The notes under the pieces are model-generated. The model saw nothing but the letters and a program-made list of their open reading frames with translations, did not search any database and was not told the DNA's origin. DNA of 64,000 nt from an uncultured Candidatus Melainabacteria bacterium (GTDB lineage: Bacteria; Cyanobacteriota; Vampirovibrionia; Gastranaerophilales; Gastranaerophilaceae): NCBI GenBank assembly GCA_949902595.1, contig CATLDC010000008.1, forward strand, positions 1 through 64,000. Direction: 5' to 3'. Numbering within the stretch: the stretch's first letter is position 1; each line of letters opens with the position of its first letter. A program made the translations under genes and the position numbers. This document shows positions 30,984 to 41,166 of this stretch, piece after piece.

Positions 30984-33900
30984 ATAATTTTGCGGAGATT
31001 ACAGAGAACTTTGATACAATAAAAACCCTGTTAAATTCAATCAGGGCGCAGGGTATACTAAATACTTCCGATGTGGATAAAATTCTTGCGGGAATAAATT
31101 CCAAGCTGGAAAAACTCAACACAGAGGAAGATATTGACCTGATTAAAATATTTTTATCAGAGCTTAAACAGAATCTTGATGAGCGCCACAGCGTTCTCAT
31201 CTCAAAATTCGGCGCAATAGAATCTCTTTTCAGCAACCTGCTCAAAAACAGCTCCGACATGCTCAAATCAAGCGAAGTAAAAGAACTGTTTGACATTGTT
31301 GCCACAAACCTTTCCGTATTCTCACGCGAGGTTGTTTCACAAAAAGAAACACTCACAGACATCACGCTCAGACTCGATGCAATGCGCTCGGATGAGACCC
31401 AGAAAAAAGATATTATAAAAAGCATTGTTCCGCTTAAAAACGACCTTGAGCGTTTGAACAACGGGTTTGACTCAATTGTTTTGAGCCTGAATGAGAACTT
31501 CAAATCACTGGTTAAGACACTTTCAAGCGTTGACCAGTCAGAAGCTATAAACAAGTTCGGCACAGAACTAAGCGATATTTTAAACTCTTCAAACACAATT
31601 CTGTCAGCAATCCAGATGATTGATAAGAAGAATCTGCAAATTGAAGACTACCTGCGCACGCTTGCAACCCAGGACGATATAAGCGGCGCAAAACGCGCGA
31701 TTTCGGAACTCACTGCAAAAAATCAGGAGCTTGCAAACTCTGTTGATGTTCTCGGTGAAAAGTACTACAAGATTGATAACCTTGCAGAAAAAATCGACGC
31801 TTCTGTAAGCATTATTGCCGGCTTGAAATCACTTCTTGAAGACAACGGCGAGCAGCACACGCGCATGCTTCTTGACGAGCTTGCAAAACTCGGAGCGCAG
31901 GTACGTGAAATTTCTACAGACACAGGGTTTGAAGAATTTAAATCCGGGCTTCAAAGCGTTCTGAAAGAGATTTTTGACAGCACTGTAAGCCTAAAAGACG
32001 AGCTCGTAAACTCTTCAACAGAGCTCCAGAAAATCAATTCCAATATTCAGGCTCTGGATATCAATGCCGGATTCCAAAACCTGCTTACAAACCTTCACAA
32101 AACAGAGCTTGACTTAAAGAGCCACACTGATGTGGCTTCTGACAAGGTATCGCAGCTTGTTGATGTCGGGGTTACAAGAACAATAAACGAAATTTCTTCA
32201 AGCGCGGATGCTTTGAGCTCCAGAATAAAAGAAACAAACAGCGCATTAACAAATATGTGCGAAAAGAGCTTCTACGAAGTTGTTGAAAGCATTTCAGGGC
32301 TCAAAAATGTTGTTTCCCAGATTGATGAGAACAATGTTTCTGCAAACAACGCAATATTTTCAAACATCACAGACAGACTTGCGATTTTTGAAAACAGTCT
32401 GAAATCTTCGCTGGAAAAGCAGGAAGACTACGTTGCAAACTCTTCGTCAAAATTGTTTGAGGAAATCACAAACATCAAAAACCTTTCAGGCGTGCTTGAT
32501 TACAAACTCGATTCTTCTGTAATCGAGGTTAACAACGCAAAACGCGAGTTTGGTGAGCTCAAAAACTCTGTTGAAGCAGTTTTGGCACTGGATTTTGTTA
32601 ACATTGTCAAAGATTTGCGCGTTGACTTGTACGCATCCAAACAGGAACTGGCTTCTGCAATCGAGACCTCAACATCAGATGTTTCTGACAAGCTTTCAAA
32701 CGACTTGTTCGGAAAATACGAGCTCTTGATAAGCAAACTCGACAGCGTTGAAGATGGCATGAAACAGGTTCAGACATCAGCTTTAACAGGCTTGAAGTCA
32801 ATCCTTGACAACATATCTTCTTCAATTGTTGACATCCTCTCTTACGTAAGCGTCCGCACTGATTCAGGCTCCGGCGCGCTTGATGTCAAGCTTGCAGACA
32901 TTACAGAGGCTGTAAAAGAAAGCAATCTTAGTTATGTTGAGAACGTGAGAGACATTGTTGAAGTTGTCAGAGCGCAGGTTGAAGCCAACCTCATCCAGCT
33001 TGAAAAAGACACTTCTAAGCAGATTGACACGATTAACAGCTCGATTACAAAGAACACAGAGGCTTTAAGAGACGAGATTAAGTACTCTTACAACAAGCTT
33101 CTCGAGGTACAGGACAGCTTTAACGAAGTAAAAGAGGTTATGAACTCAAGCAACGCTTCTTTGAGTTCTAATCTTGAGACAATCCTGTCAAACGCAGATT
33201 CTCTGAAACTTGATTTTGACATGAAGCTGACTTCTCTAAAGAACGCGCTTTTAGACAGCGTTACAGAGTTCAAACAGGAGTTTACCTGCGAAAACGCAGA
33301 CAAGATAAGCGAGCTTAAGTTTGTATCAGAAAATCTTCATGCAAAGAGTGTGCAGAATGCAGAAGACATGAAGCGCGAGATTAAGCAGGAGCTTACAAAA
33401 ACTCTTGACGATTTGAGATTGAATGTTGACTCTTCGCTCGAGCTTGTCAGAACAAACTTGTGTGACGTTGCACAGGGCATGGATACGAAAGTTAACGCTG
33501 TTACAGAAGGTTTTGGCTCCTTAGAGACAGCCGTTAACAAGCTTTCTACTACTACAACATCGTCTTTGAGCTCAACACTTGCACAGGTGCTTGACAACTT
33601 TGTTGCGATGAAGGCTTTGTTAAACAGCCTGAACGAGCAATCAGCAAGCTATCTTGATAAGAGCGTTGATAAAATTATCCAGGATTTTGAGGGTCTAAGA
33701 GCGATTGTATTGCAGGTTGATTCAAATATTGACAGAGACCTTACAATGCAGCTTTCAATAATCGAAAAAGAGTTTGAATCAATTGCAACAAGAATTGCAG
33801 AGCTGCTTGAAGAAAACAACGTATCATTTGGCAAAAGAATTGATGCAGGGCTTTCTATAATATCAGAAAGGGTTCAGAACTCTCTAGCAGGCAAGCTTGA

Positions 33901-36900
33901 AGAATACAAAACACAGGTTGAGCAGCTGTTTGAGGGAGTTCTTGGCAGCACAGAGTCTCAATCTGAATTTATAAAAGAAAACGTAACTGCGCTTTCAACA
34001 GCCTTGCAGAATGTTACAGCAAAACAAAACAGCGATATTGATTCACGTCTTAAGGCTATTGCTGCGAATTTAAAATCAGTACTTGATGGAAACATTGAAA
34101 TTACAAAGGCTGATTACGATTCTTTGAGGCAGCAGTTTGCAGAACTAGCCAAGAATCTTGAAGAAGAGAACCAGAACTTCGGGCTTGATTTAAGAGCGCA
34201 GTTTGATGATATTGCAAAATTCATCGACTCCGGGCTTGAGATTCAGGCGCAGGAAGTCAATGCAAAATTCGGAGAAATCTCTACAGAATTTCAGCGCGTT
34301 TCCGGCGTAGTATCAATACTTAACAACGATGTCAGAGACAAAATCGATAACCTGAGAGCTTCTGTTGAAGACATCAACTCGCAGGTTTACGAATCCGTAA
34401 ACAGTTCTTCGGCTTTGATTGCAAACAGGCTGAAAGAGTTGCTTGACGAATTAACAGCTAAGAATGATGAAGTGAGTTCAAACTTCCTCACAGGCCTAAG
34501 CGGAACTAACGATTGTTTATCACAACTGATTATGTCACAGTCATCCGCCCTTGCAGAGAATTTCGATAAGAAAAACGATATTATTGGCCAGAAACAGATT
34601 GAACTGGCTAAGGATTTTGATACAAAGGCTTCTTCAATCATAAGTTCTGTTAAGAATATTTCACCGCAAATAACATCGTTGCAACAAGACGTAAACACAC
34701 AATTCATCTCACAAACCGATGTTATAACCGACCTTCTGGAAGACAGAGCTGCAAGTATTTCAAAAAAACAGGATGCGCTTGCCCAAAGCATTGATTCAAA
34801 ATCTTCCGGAATACTTAATGCTGTTGAGAATATCTCTCCACAGTTATCAAATCTCAACAATGTTCTTAGCCAGAATTTGGAAACAAAGGCAGTTGAGATT
34901 ATGAGCGCGGCAGCTTCTTCTGCAGCGGATGTTATTACTGGCGCAAAGGCGATTCTGGATGCTAATTCAGAAGACCTGAATGCCGGCTTGAGCGAAAAAT
35001 TTGCAGAGGTTAAGAACCTCATTGAGGAGTCTGCTTCCCTGCATCAGAACAGCATTTCGATTCAGGCAAAAAATATTCTGGACGAGATTACAACAATTCA
35101 TGGCGGAATAACAAGACAGCTTGACGAAATCAACAGCTTTGTCTCACTGAACCTCAGCCATGATATAAACAGCCTTTATGAAAAAATCCAGAAGCTTTTG
35201 GAAGAGCATTCGCTCAACTTTGTGACAGGCATGGGTAATACCAGCACAAGACTGATTGAGGAGCTTAGAGCACAGTCTTCTGAATTAAAAGAGCTGTTTG
35301 AATCCTTGAACAACAGACTTGATAAGGATGAAGTCTCCCAGATGAACCTGCTTCAATCCCAGTTAAAAGAAGTCAGCCTGACTTTTAATACTCTGATTGA
35401 AGAGTCTAAAAACGTTACAAAGGCAGAAGTTTCATCAATCACCGAAACGCTTATTGGAAACAGCAAAGTGCTTATGGACGATGTTGAGCAGTCAATCGAA
35501 GACAAGGTTAACTCGATTCTAGCAGCATGCGCAGACATTTCAGCAGGCGAATTGCAGTCAATGGAAGCTTTTGCTGACAAGATTCTACACCAGATTGAGG
35601 CTGCTAAGCAGAACTCAAATGCTTGCAGAGACGTGATTACGGATTTGGTTAACAAGAACCTTGATTTGATTTCTGACAACATTGAAAAAGAAACAGACGT
35701 TATTGTTAAGGATTTGATTGAGCAGTTTGAACTGTTGAGGGAGTCTCAAAAAGACGAGCTTTCCAAGATGTCTGTTCATGTTGAAAGCTCTATTGAGGAT
35801 TACATCTACAACTATGTTAATGACCTCAAATCATACATGGATGTAAAAACCGACTCATCAATTATGAACCACAAGCTTGACAGCTTGAAATCAGAACTTG
35901 ACGATTCAATCGGAGATGTGATTTCAAACATCAACAAGATGCTTGAGGCTTCTGTCTTCACTTCTACAATGTCTGACATCAAGACAGCTAACGAAATACT
36001 GCTCACTTCAATGAGTGAAAAGCTTAATAAACAGATTCAGGATTTTGTTAAAGAAAATGTTACAACAAAACTTGAAGACAGAATCAACCTGTTTGACAAG
36101 AAATTTGTTGATACTGTTGTTGACAAGTACGAAGAAATCAAGCTTATTTCATCACAGTATAACAACGCGTTTGAAGAAATCCAAAAGGGTGTTAACGCGC
36201 TTGTTTCAGGATTCATTGAGTCAAAAGACGAAATCAGCAGCAGCCTGAACTCACTTGTAGGCGGAATCCAAAATTCAATCGACGAACTCCAGAGCGGGTT
36301 TGCAGACTTGAAAGCACAAATAATGAACAAGTCGTTTGACGAAGCGTTCCACGCTTCTGTTAACAGCCAGATTTCAGGTATTGAGGAGCTTGTTAAGGAA
36401 CAGCTCGGCTATATTGAAGACATTAGCGAGCTTTGCTGCAACAACCTTCCTGAACTTACAGAGATGAATACTATTGTGAAATACGGTATTCAGCAGTCGA
36501 TTGCAGACTTAACAGAAAAAATAGATAATCAGGATGTGGTTATTGAAAAAGAATTGACCGGCTTGAAATCTGATATCATAACCCAGTTCCTGAACGTGTT
36601 CAACCAGATTTCATTTGTTGCAGAGCAGGAAGAAATTCTTGATTTCATTCAGGAAAAACACTCTGACTTGATTACAATTTTGAGCCACATTGTTACAACA
36701 GTGGAAGGCGTGAGCGCGGTTGACAACAAGGTTAGCGAGCTCAAAAATGATATTGAAAACATCAATGCAAAGATTTCTTCAATAATTTCATCACAGGGCG
36801 ATATTGACTATGTTTACAGCCTTCAGGATTTGGAATCTGATATTGCAAACCTGCGCATGGTGCTCAACGATATCAAGGAAGAGAACAAGTCAAAAGATTT

Positions 36901-37747
36901 TGAGGAGCTTGTTAATTCAACAAACGATATTTATAAACTTGTTGAGACAATCAAAGCAGAGCTTCCTAGATTTGAAGCAGATGAGTTCAAACGCGAGTTT
37001 GACTCACTTGCAGAAGACATCGTAAGCATCAGCACCAGAACCAACAAGCTGATTCTTGCGTCTGACGAGTCATATAAGACATTGCAGGACAACTTGCAGG
37101 ACTTCAAACTCGTTATCAATGATTTGGACGAAAGAACACGCAACTTCGCAGAAGATGCCGGTATTACAAGGATTGACGACAAACTCGGGTCAATCAATTC
37201 GATGATTCAGCAGGGCGCAAAAACTAACCAGGTATTTAATCAGGTGTTTGAATACCTTGCAGAATGGGTTGATAAGGCTGGTGAGCAGATTACAACTATT
37301 TCTGATAAGGTTGAAACACTTGACGATATTGGCCAGATTAAGGTTATGCTGGAAGACTTGAAGGCAGAGGCTGAAGACAACACTGACAGCATCGAACTCA
37401 TCGAGGCTTTAGGAAATGTGTTTGACAAGCAGGCTAAGCGGATTTCTTCTCTTGAGGCCAAGCTTGACAGGATTATTGTTGAAACTACAATAAGTAATAA
37501 GAACAACAAGGTTGATTTGACTCCGATGGAAGACACTTTGAACAGATTCCTCGCTGCAATTGATGACAAGATGGCAGACCAGCAGTCTAAGATTAACTCC
37601 CTTGAAGCAAAACTCGAAGAAGTTATGACAAAAATCGACCCGAAAGACACTGCACAGCTCACTAAAAAAGTTGGCGGCATGGACAGACAAATCGCAAAAC
37701 TGAACAAGAGTATCGAAAAAATAGCATCACATGTTGTTGAAAAATAA
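30971..37747 (+). CDS. giant coiled-coil protein, 2,258 residues
   Basis: Almost entirely alpha-helical with heptad-like spacing of Leu/Ile/Val and many recurring Ser/Asp/Glu/Lys segments such as SLKNALLDSV, LKSVLDGNIEITK and EELRAQSSELKELF. Cysteine, Trp and Pro are rare. There is no signal peptide, membrane helix or ATPase motif, so it is a cytoplasmic filament-like protein rather than an SMC. No family recognised. ATG at 30971 (MADINNFAEIT) has AGTAGG upstream; an in-frame ATG at 30950 is possible. Its last 17 bases overlap the next gene. Confidence 0.75.
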   Translation: MADINNFAEITENFDTIKTLLNSIRAQGILNTSDVDKILAGINSKLEKLNTEEDIDLIKIFLSELKQNLDERHSVLISKFGAIESLFSNLLKNSSDMLKSSEVKELFDIVATNLSVFSREVVSQKETLTDITLRLDAMRSDETQKKDIIKSIVPLKNDLERLNNGFDSIVLSLNENFKSLVKTLSSVDQSEAINKFGTELSDILNSSNTILSAIQMIDKKNLQIEDYLRTLATQDDISGAKRAISELTAKNQELANSVDVLGEKYYKIDNLAEKIDASVSIIAGLKSLLEDNGEQHTRMLLDELAKLGAQVREISTDTGFEEFKSGLQSVLKEIFDSTVSLKDELVNSSTELQKINSNIQALDINAGFQNLLTNLHKTELDLKSHTDVASDKVSQLVDVGVTRTINEISSSADALSSRIKETNSALTNMCEKSFYEVVESISGLKNVVSQIDENNVSANNAIFSNITDRLAIFENSLKSSLEKQEDYVANSSSKLFEEITNIKNLSGVLDYKLDSSVIEVNNAKREFGELKNSVEAVLALDFVNIVKDLRVDLYASKQELASAIETSTSDVSDKLSNDLFGKYELLISKLDSVEDGMKQVQTSALTGLKSILDNISSSIVDILSYVSVRTDSGSGALDVKLADITEAVKESNLSYVENVRDIVEVVRAQVEANLIQLEKDTSKQIDTINSSITKNTEALRDEIKYSYNKLLEVQDSFNEVKEVMNSSNASLSSNLETILSNADSLKLDFDMKLTSLKNALLDSVTEFKQEFTCENADKISELKFVSENLHAKSVQNAEDMKREIKQELTKTLDDLRLNVDSSLELVRTNLCDVAQGMDTKVNAVTEGFGSLETAVNKLSTTTTSSLSSTLAQVLDNFVAMKALLNSLNEQSASYLDKSVDKIIQDFEGLRAIVLQVDSNIDRDLTMQLSIIEKEFESIATRIAELLEENNVSFGKRIDAGLSIISERVQNSLAGKLEEYKTQVEQLFEGVLGSTESQSEFIKENVTALSTALQNVTAKQNSDIDSRLKAIAANLKSVLDGNIEITKADYDSLRQQFAELAKNLEEENQNFGLDLRAQFDDIAKFIDSGLEIQAQEVNAKFGEISTEFQRVSGVVSILNNDVRDKIDNLRASVEDINSQVYESVNSSSALIANRLKELLDELTAKNDEVSSNFLTGLSGTNDCLSQLIMSQSSALAENFDKKNDIIGQKQIELAKDFDTKASSIISSVKNISPQITSLQQDVNTQFISQTDVITDLLEDRAASISKKQDALAQSIDSKSSGILNAVENISPQLSNLNNVLSQNLETKAVEIMSAAASSAADVITGAKAILDANSEDLNAGLSEKFAEVKNLIEESASLHQNSISIQAKNILDEITTIHGGITRQLDEINSFVSLNLSHDINSLYEKIQKLLEEHSLNFVTGMGNTSTRLIEELRAQSSELKELFESLNNRLDKDEVSQMNLLQSQLKEVSLTFNTLIEESKNVTKAEVSSITETLIGNSKVLMDDVEQSIEDKVNSILAACADISAGELQSMEAFADKILHQIEAAKQNSNACRDVITDLVNKNLDLISDNIEKETDVIVKDLIEQFELLRESQKDELSKMSVHVESSIEDYIYNYVNDLKSYMDVKTDSSIMNHKLDSLKSELDDSIGDVISNINKMLEASVFTSTMSDIKTANEILLTSMSEKLNKQIQDFVKENVTTKLEDRINLFDKKFVDTVVDKYEEIKLISSQYNNAFEEIQKGVNALVSGFIESKDEISSSLNSLVGGIQNSIDELQSGFADLKAQIMNKSFDEAFHASVNSQISGIEELVKEQLGYIEDISELCCNNLPELTEMNTIVKYGIQQSIADLTEKIDNQDVVIEKELTGLKSDIITQFLNVFNQISFVAEQEEILDFIQEKHSDLITILSHIVTTVEGVSAVDNKVSELKNDIENINAKISSIISSQGDIDYVYSLQDLESDIANLRMVLNDIKEENKSKDFEELVNSTNDIYKLVETIKAELPRFEADEFKREFDSLAEDIVSISTRTNKLILASDESYKTLQDNLQDFKLVINDLDERTRNFAEDAGITRIDDKLGSINSMIQQGAKTNQVFNQVFEYLAEWVDKAGEQITTISDKVETLDDIGQIKVMLEDLKAEAEDNTDSIELIEALGNVFDKQAKRISSLEAKLDRIIVETTISNKNNKVDLTPMEDTLNRFLAAIDDKMADQQSKINSLEAKLEEVMTKIDPKDTAQLTKKVGGMDRQIAKLNKSIEKIASHVVEK

Positions 37748-39119
37748 TATAGATAGTATTAAAACACTGATAAAAAGCGAAAACGTTCTTACAGACAGGG
37801 AAGAACGTTATTGCTATGCTCAGGATTCAACAAACACAAGAGAAAAACATTCACTTCCGGATGCTGTTGTTTTCGTAGAAACTATTGAAGATGTTCAAAA
37901 GGTTTTGAAATTTGCTAACACCTGCAAAATCCCCGTAATATCAAGGGGAGCCGGCACAAACATGGTGGGAGCCTGCGTTCCGAAAAACGGCGGTATCATC
38001 CTGAATTTCTCAAAGATGAACAAAATTCTGGATTTTAATCCTGTTAACATGACAGTAAAAGTCCAACCCGGCGTTGTGCTTGGCGACTTGAGAGAATTTG
38101 TGGAATCAAAAGGACTCTTCTACCCTCCAGACCCGTCAAACTTGCGCGTCTCAACCATTGGCGGAAGCATTGCGCAATCATCCGGCGGTCCGATGTCTTT
38201 CAAATACGGAACAACAAAGGATTACATCCTGAGCCTGACTGTTGTACTGGCTGATGGCACATTGATGAAAGTCGGAGCAGGAACAATAAAGGATGCTGTC
38301 GGGTATCATTTAAACCAGCTGATTGTCGGAAGTGAAGGCACGCTGGCAGTCGTTGTGGAAGCTGAATTGAAGCTTATACCAAAGCCGGAGGCTTCAAGAG
38401 TTGTGCTGGCTTATTTTGATACAATGGAAGAAGCTATAAGCGGAGTAAACAATATTATTGCCTCACGCGTTTTTCCTGCAACAATTGATTTTATGGACAA
38501 CAACTCGATTACAACTGTTGAAAAGTTTTACCCGTGCGGACTTTTGACTGACAAGGAAGCAATGCTGCTTGTTGAAATAGACGGATTTGAATCCTCTATG
38601 CAAACACAGCAGGAGCGGGTTGAGAAGGCTTTGAAAGAAGCCGGAGCTTCTAATATTGTGGTAGCTTCAACAGATGAGGAGAAGAAATCGGTGTGGACAG
38701 CAAGAAGGTCAAGCTTTGCAGCGACAGCAAAACTTGCGCCGGATGTGCTTTCAGACGATATTATTGTGCCGCGCACAAACCTTGCAAAGATGGTTCGCGG
38801 AGCAAAAGACATTTGTGACAAATACGGGCTTCCGGTTTGTATGGTAGGACACGTAGGGGATGGAAACATCCACCCGCAGATTGCTTTGAACCTTGAAAAT
38901 GATGAGGAGTTCAAGAATTATATCAGCGCTAAATCAGAGATGTACGAGCTTGCAGTGAGTCTTGGCGGAACGATTTCGGCTGAACACGGAGTGGGCTCGG
39001 AAAAGATTTCGTATTTTGAAAAGACGGTTGACACAGAGGCTGTTAGCTATATGCGCGGGATAAAAAAATTATTCGACCCGAACAACATACTAAACCCGGG
39101 AAAAATTTTTGAAATGTAA
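37731..39119 (+). CDS. FAD-linked oxidase, GlcD/D-lactate dehydrogenase type
   Basis: A 462-residue flavoprotein. The FAD-binding PCMH domain shows VISRGAGTNMVGACVPKNGGIILN, PGVVLGDLREFVESKGLFYPPDPS and STIGGSIAQSSGGPMSFKYG; the C-terminal oxidase domain ends with VGHVGDGNIHPQI, GTISAEHGVGSEKI and LFDPNNILNPGKIF. This matches glycolate oxidase subunit GlcD or D-lactate dehydrogenase; the 2-hydroxyacid used cannot be told. No Fe-S partner (GlcF) lies beside it. It overlaps the giant gene by 17 bases. Confidence 0.88.
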   Translation: MLLKNNIDSIKTLIKSENVLTDREERYCYAQDSTNTREKHSLPDAVVFVETIEDVQKVLKFANTCKIPVISRGAGTNMVGACVPKNGGIILNFSKMNKILDFNPVNMTVKVQPGVVLGDLREFVESKGLFYPPDPSNLRVSTIGGSIAQSSGGPMSFKYGTTKDYILSLTVVLADGTLMKVGAGTIKDAVGYHLNQLIVGSEGTLAVVVEAELKLIPKPEASRVVLAYFDTMEEAISGVNNIIASRVFPATIDFMDNNSITTVEKFYPCGLLTDKEAMLLVEIDGFESSMQTQQERVEKALKEAGASNIVVASTDEEKKSVWTARRSSFAATAKLAPDVLSDDIIVPRTNLAKMVRGAKDICDKYGLPVCMVGHVGDGNIHPQIALNLENDEEFKNYISAKSEMYELAVSLGGTISAEHGVGSEKISYFEKTVDTEAVSYMRGIKKLFDPNNILNPGKIFEM

Positions 39120-39130
39120 AAGGAGAGATT

Positions 39131-39448
39131 ATGGATATTATTGTTATTTATTGTACTGTTCCGGACAAAAAGATTGCAAAAAACATTACCAAGATTTTGA
39201 TGAAGCACAAACTTGCAGCATGCGTTAGCATGGTTGAAAATGTTCGTTCAGTATTCTCATGGGACGGCGAAGTTTGCGAAGAAAAAGAAATCCTCATGAT
39301 GATAAAAACCAGACGTTCTCATTACGGCAAAATCAAACTCGTTATCGAGGACTTGCACTCATACACAGTGCCCGAAATTATTGCCCTGCCGATAGTAGAT
39401 TGCAGCGAAGATTACCTGAAATGGCTTGTAAAAGAAACAGAAGCGTAG
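39131..39448 (+). CDS. cutA: divalent cation tolerance protein CutA
   Basis: A 105-residue CutA1 trimer-type protein: VIYCTVPDKKIAKNITKILMKHKLAACVSMVENVRSVFSWDG, then LMMIKTRRSHY and HSYTVPEIIALPI. The family is widespread and linked to copper tolerance in E. coli, though its exact role is debated. AAAGGAGAG lies just before the ATG. It is 11 bases after the oxidase. Confidence 0.93.
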   Translation: MDIIVIYCTVPDKKIAKNITKILMKHKLAACVSMVENVRSVFSWDGEVCEEKEILMMIKTRRSHYGKIKLVIEDLHSYTVPEIIALPIVDCSEDYLKWLVKETEA

Positions 39449-40221
39449 CGCTCAAAGAATACCTTAAAACACTCGGGGTTGATGTTAATATCGGAAAAAC
39501 AAAGGCACGAGGAAACAAAGGGATATTTATAGGCGGACAGGAAAAATACAGGATTGATATTTCTAAAGACCTGCCGGACGAGAAAATATTGCCGGTAATT
39601 TGTCATGAGTTTGCGCATTTTGTGCACTACACCTATGATTCAAGCCTCAAGACACTGGATTTTGTTTTTGAGGATATGACAGACGAGAATTGGGAAGAGC
39701 TTGTAAATATTACAGTTAAAGATATCCCGAAAGATTTTGCAGCCAATTTATACAGCAAAAAAGACGAGTTAAATCAGGAAATCAAATCAATTGCGTCAGA
39801 AATAAAGAAGTCCATTCCGGATTTCAAGATTTCAAGCCCGTATAAGCTAATAGAAAAACGAATTAAGGCTCCGGTTAAGTATCTTCTAAGCTATGACAGG
39901 GTTAGGGTTTTAAATCAGGTTTATTCGATTGAGAATCTGACGGTTGATTTTCCGGAATTATCAAAAGAAGAGTATTTGTATATTATTCTAAAATCAAAGC
40001 AGCGCGCAGTTTCACGGATTAATTCAAGGATAGCGAAGCTCAATAGGTACTACAACAAGCCAACAGAGCTTTTTGCAAGGTTTTGCGAGCTCTATTTTAC
40101 TGACAAAATAAAATCACAAAAAATAGCGCCTGAGCTTACGCAAAGATTCAACCAGATAATCAGTTCAAACAATATCCCTGAATTTACCGGATTTTCACAG
40201 GTTATTTCAAAGTTTGCTTAA
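39421..40221 (+). CDS. HExxH zinc metallopeptidase-like protein
   Basis: About 266 residues from ATG 39421, with the zinc motif H62-E-F-A-H66 in PVICHEFAHFVHY. The rest is helical and Lys/Ile rich, with KELYFTDKIKS-like late helices; a third ligand is not certain. It could be an ImmA/IrrE- or SprT-like peptidase, but I cannot assign it. The frame is open further upstream inside cutA; the ATG at 39421 overlaps cutA by 28 bases in a different frame, so coupling is likely. Confidence 0.65.
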   Translation: MACKRNRSVALKEYLKTLGVDVNIGKTKARGNKGIFIGGQEKYRIDISKDLPDEKILPVICHEFAHFVHYTYDSSLKTLDFVFEDMTDENWEELVNITVKDIPKDFAANLYSKKDELNQEIKSIASEIKKSIPDFKISSPYKLIEKRIKAPVKYLLSYDRVRVLNQVYSIENLTVDFPELSKEEYLYIILKSKQRAVSRINSRIAKLNRYYNKPTELFARFCELYFTDKIKSQKIAPELTQRFNQIISSNNIPEFTGFSQVISKFA

Positions 40222-40294
40222 TATTTTTTAAAACATGCTTTATTTTTTTATAAATTTTATATACAATATAAATAAGAGAAAGAGAGTGTAGCGC

Positions 40295-41083
40295 ATGGGA
40301 ATAATATCAAATTACAACAAACCCAGCCGGAAGGATGATATACGGCTGCTTACGATAATTATTGCTGTATTTTTGCTTGTGGTGTGGTTATTTACGCCTC
40401 CCGGAAACAAGTTTATGGAGATGTGTTTTTACGGAAACCACATTAAGCACTTTTTTGCAAACATCACTAATAACAGCGAAAGCACGGAGTATATTTTCCA
40501 CAGGAATAATGCGATTTACATAGCCAAAATGTACAAAGGTAAGAACGCTCAAAGAGCTATTGCCGAGATGGATTTGGCGATTAAAACAATTCCTGCTTAT
40601 GTTAATGACTATGAATTAAAAACTCTCTACAAAGACAGAGCATACATCAAGCTTTATGTAGGTGATTATAAAGGTGCTTTGAACGACTTTTTGCATTCCG
40701 GAAGCATTGAGTTCAATGATAATTTGAAAGTTGCTATGCTTCTTAAAGAAAACGGAAACTACAGGGATGCTTTATCATACTGTAACGCAATACTTGACAA
40801 AGACCCTACAGCTTACACAGGTTTTGCTTGTACTGCGGAGTTGTACGCATCATTGAAACGCTATGATGTGGCAATCAGGGTATGGGACTTATTAATTGAC
40901 AGAAAGAAAAACAATCCGAGAGCATATATGGACAGAGCCAAGCTCAAAAAAGCTATTGGCGACATGAAAGGCTACGAAAGCGATGTGAAACTTGCAAAAG
41001 AATATTCACCATCAATAGATGAAAACGATTCCATAATCTATGATGCGCTTCATCCGAAGATACTTGCTCTTCCTATCAAATAA
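40295..41083 (+). CDS. membrane-anchored TPR protein
   Basis: A 262-residue protein with one membrane helix at residues about 18-36 (LLTIIIAVFLLVVWLF), then TPR-like helices (LKTLYKDRAYIKLYVGDYKGALNDF; YRDALSYCNAILDKDPTAYTGFA; YDVAIRVWDLLIDRKKNNPRAYMDRAKLKKAIGD). The TPR part is expected outside the cytoplasmic membrane. Function unknown. Ribosome site GAGAGTG is weak. Confidence 0.7.
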   Translation: MGIISNYNKPSRKDDIRLLTIIIAVFLLVVWLFTPPGNKFMEMCFYGNHIKHFFANITNNSESTEYIFHRNNAIYIAKMYKGKNAQRAIAEMDLAIKTIPAYVNDYELKTLYKDRAYIKLYVGDYKGALNDFLHSGSIEFNDNLKVAMLLKENGNYRDALSYCNAILDKDPTAYTGFACTAELYASLKRYDVAIRVWDLLIDRKKNNPRAYMDRAKLKKAIGDMKGYESDVKLAKEYSPSIDENDSIIYDALHPKILALPIK

Positions 41084-41114
41084 ATCTTAATAATTAATTA
41101 ATGTCCTTAGCACC

Positions 41115-41143
41115 TTGTTTGTTCTAAAATATTATTGTATATC
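41115..41143 (+). promoter_or_regulatory. possible nadBC promoter
   Basis: TTGTTT (41115-41120), 17 bases, TATATC (about 41138-41143). The nadB ATG follows at 41167 with GAGGTGA upstream. Confidence 0.4.
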
Positions 41144-41166
41144 AGGCTTGAGGTGAAACAAAAATA

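Noticed and set aside
34387..35022. 211-codon minus-strand frame inside the giant coiled-coil gene (and many shorter ones)
   Set aside because: Ser/Leu-rich mirror of a regular helical coding sequence; no ribosome site or promoter.
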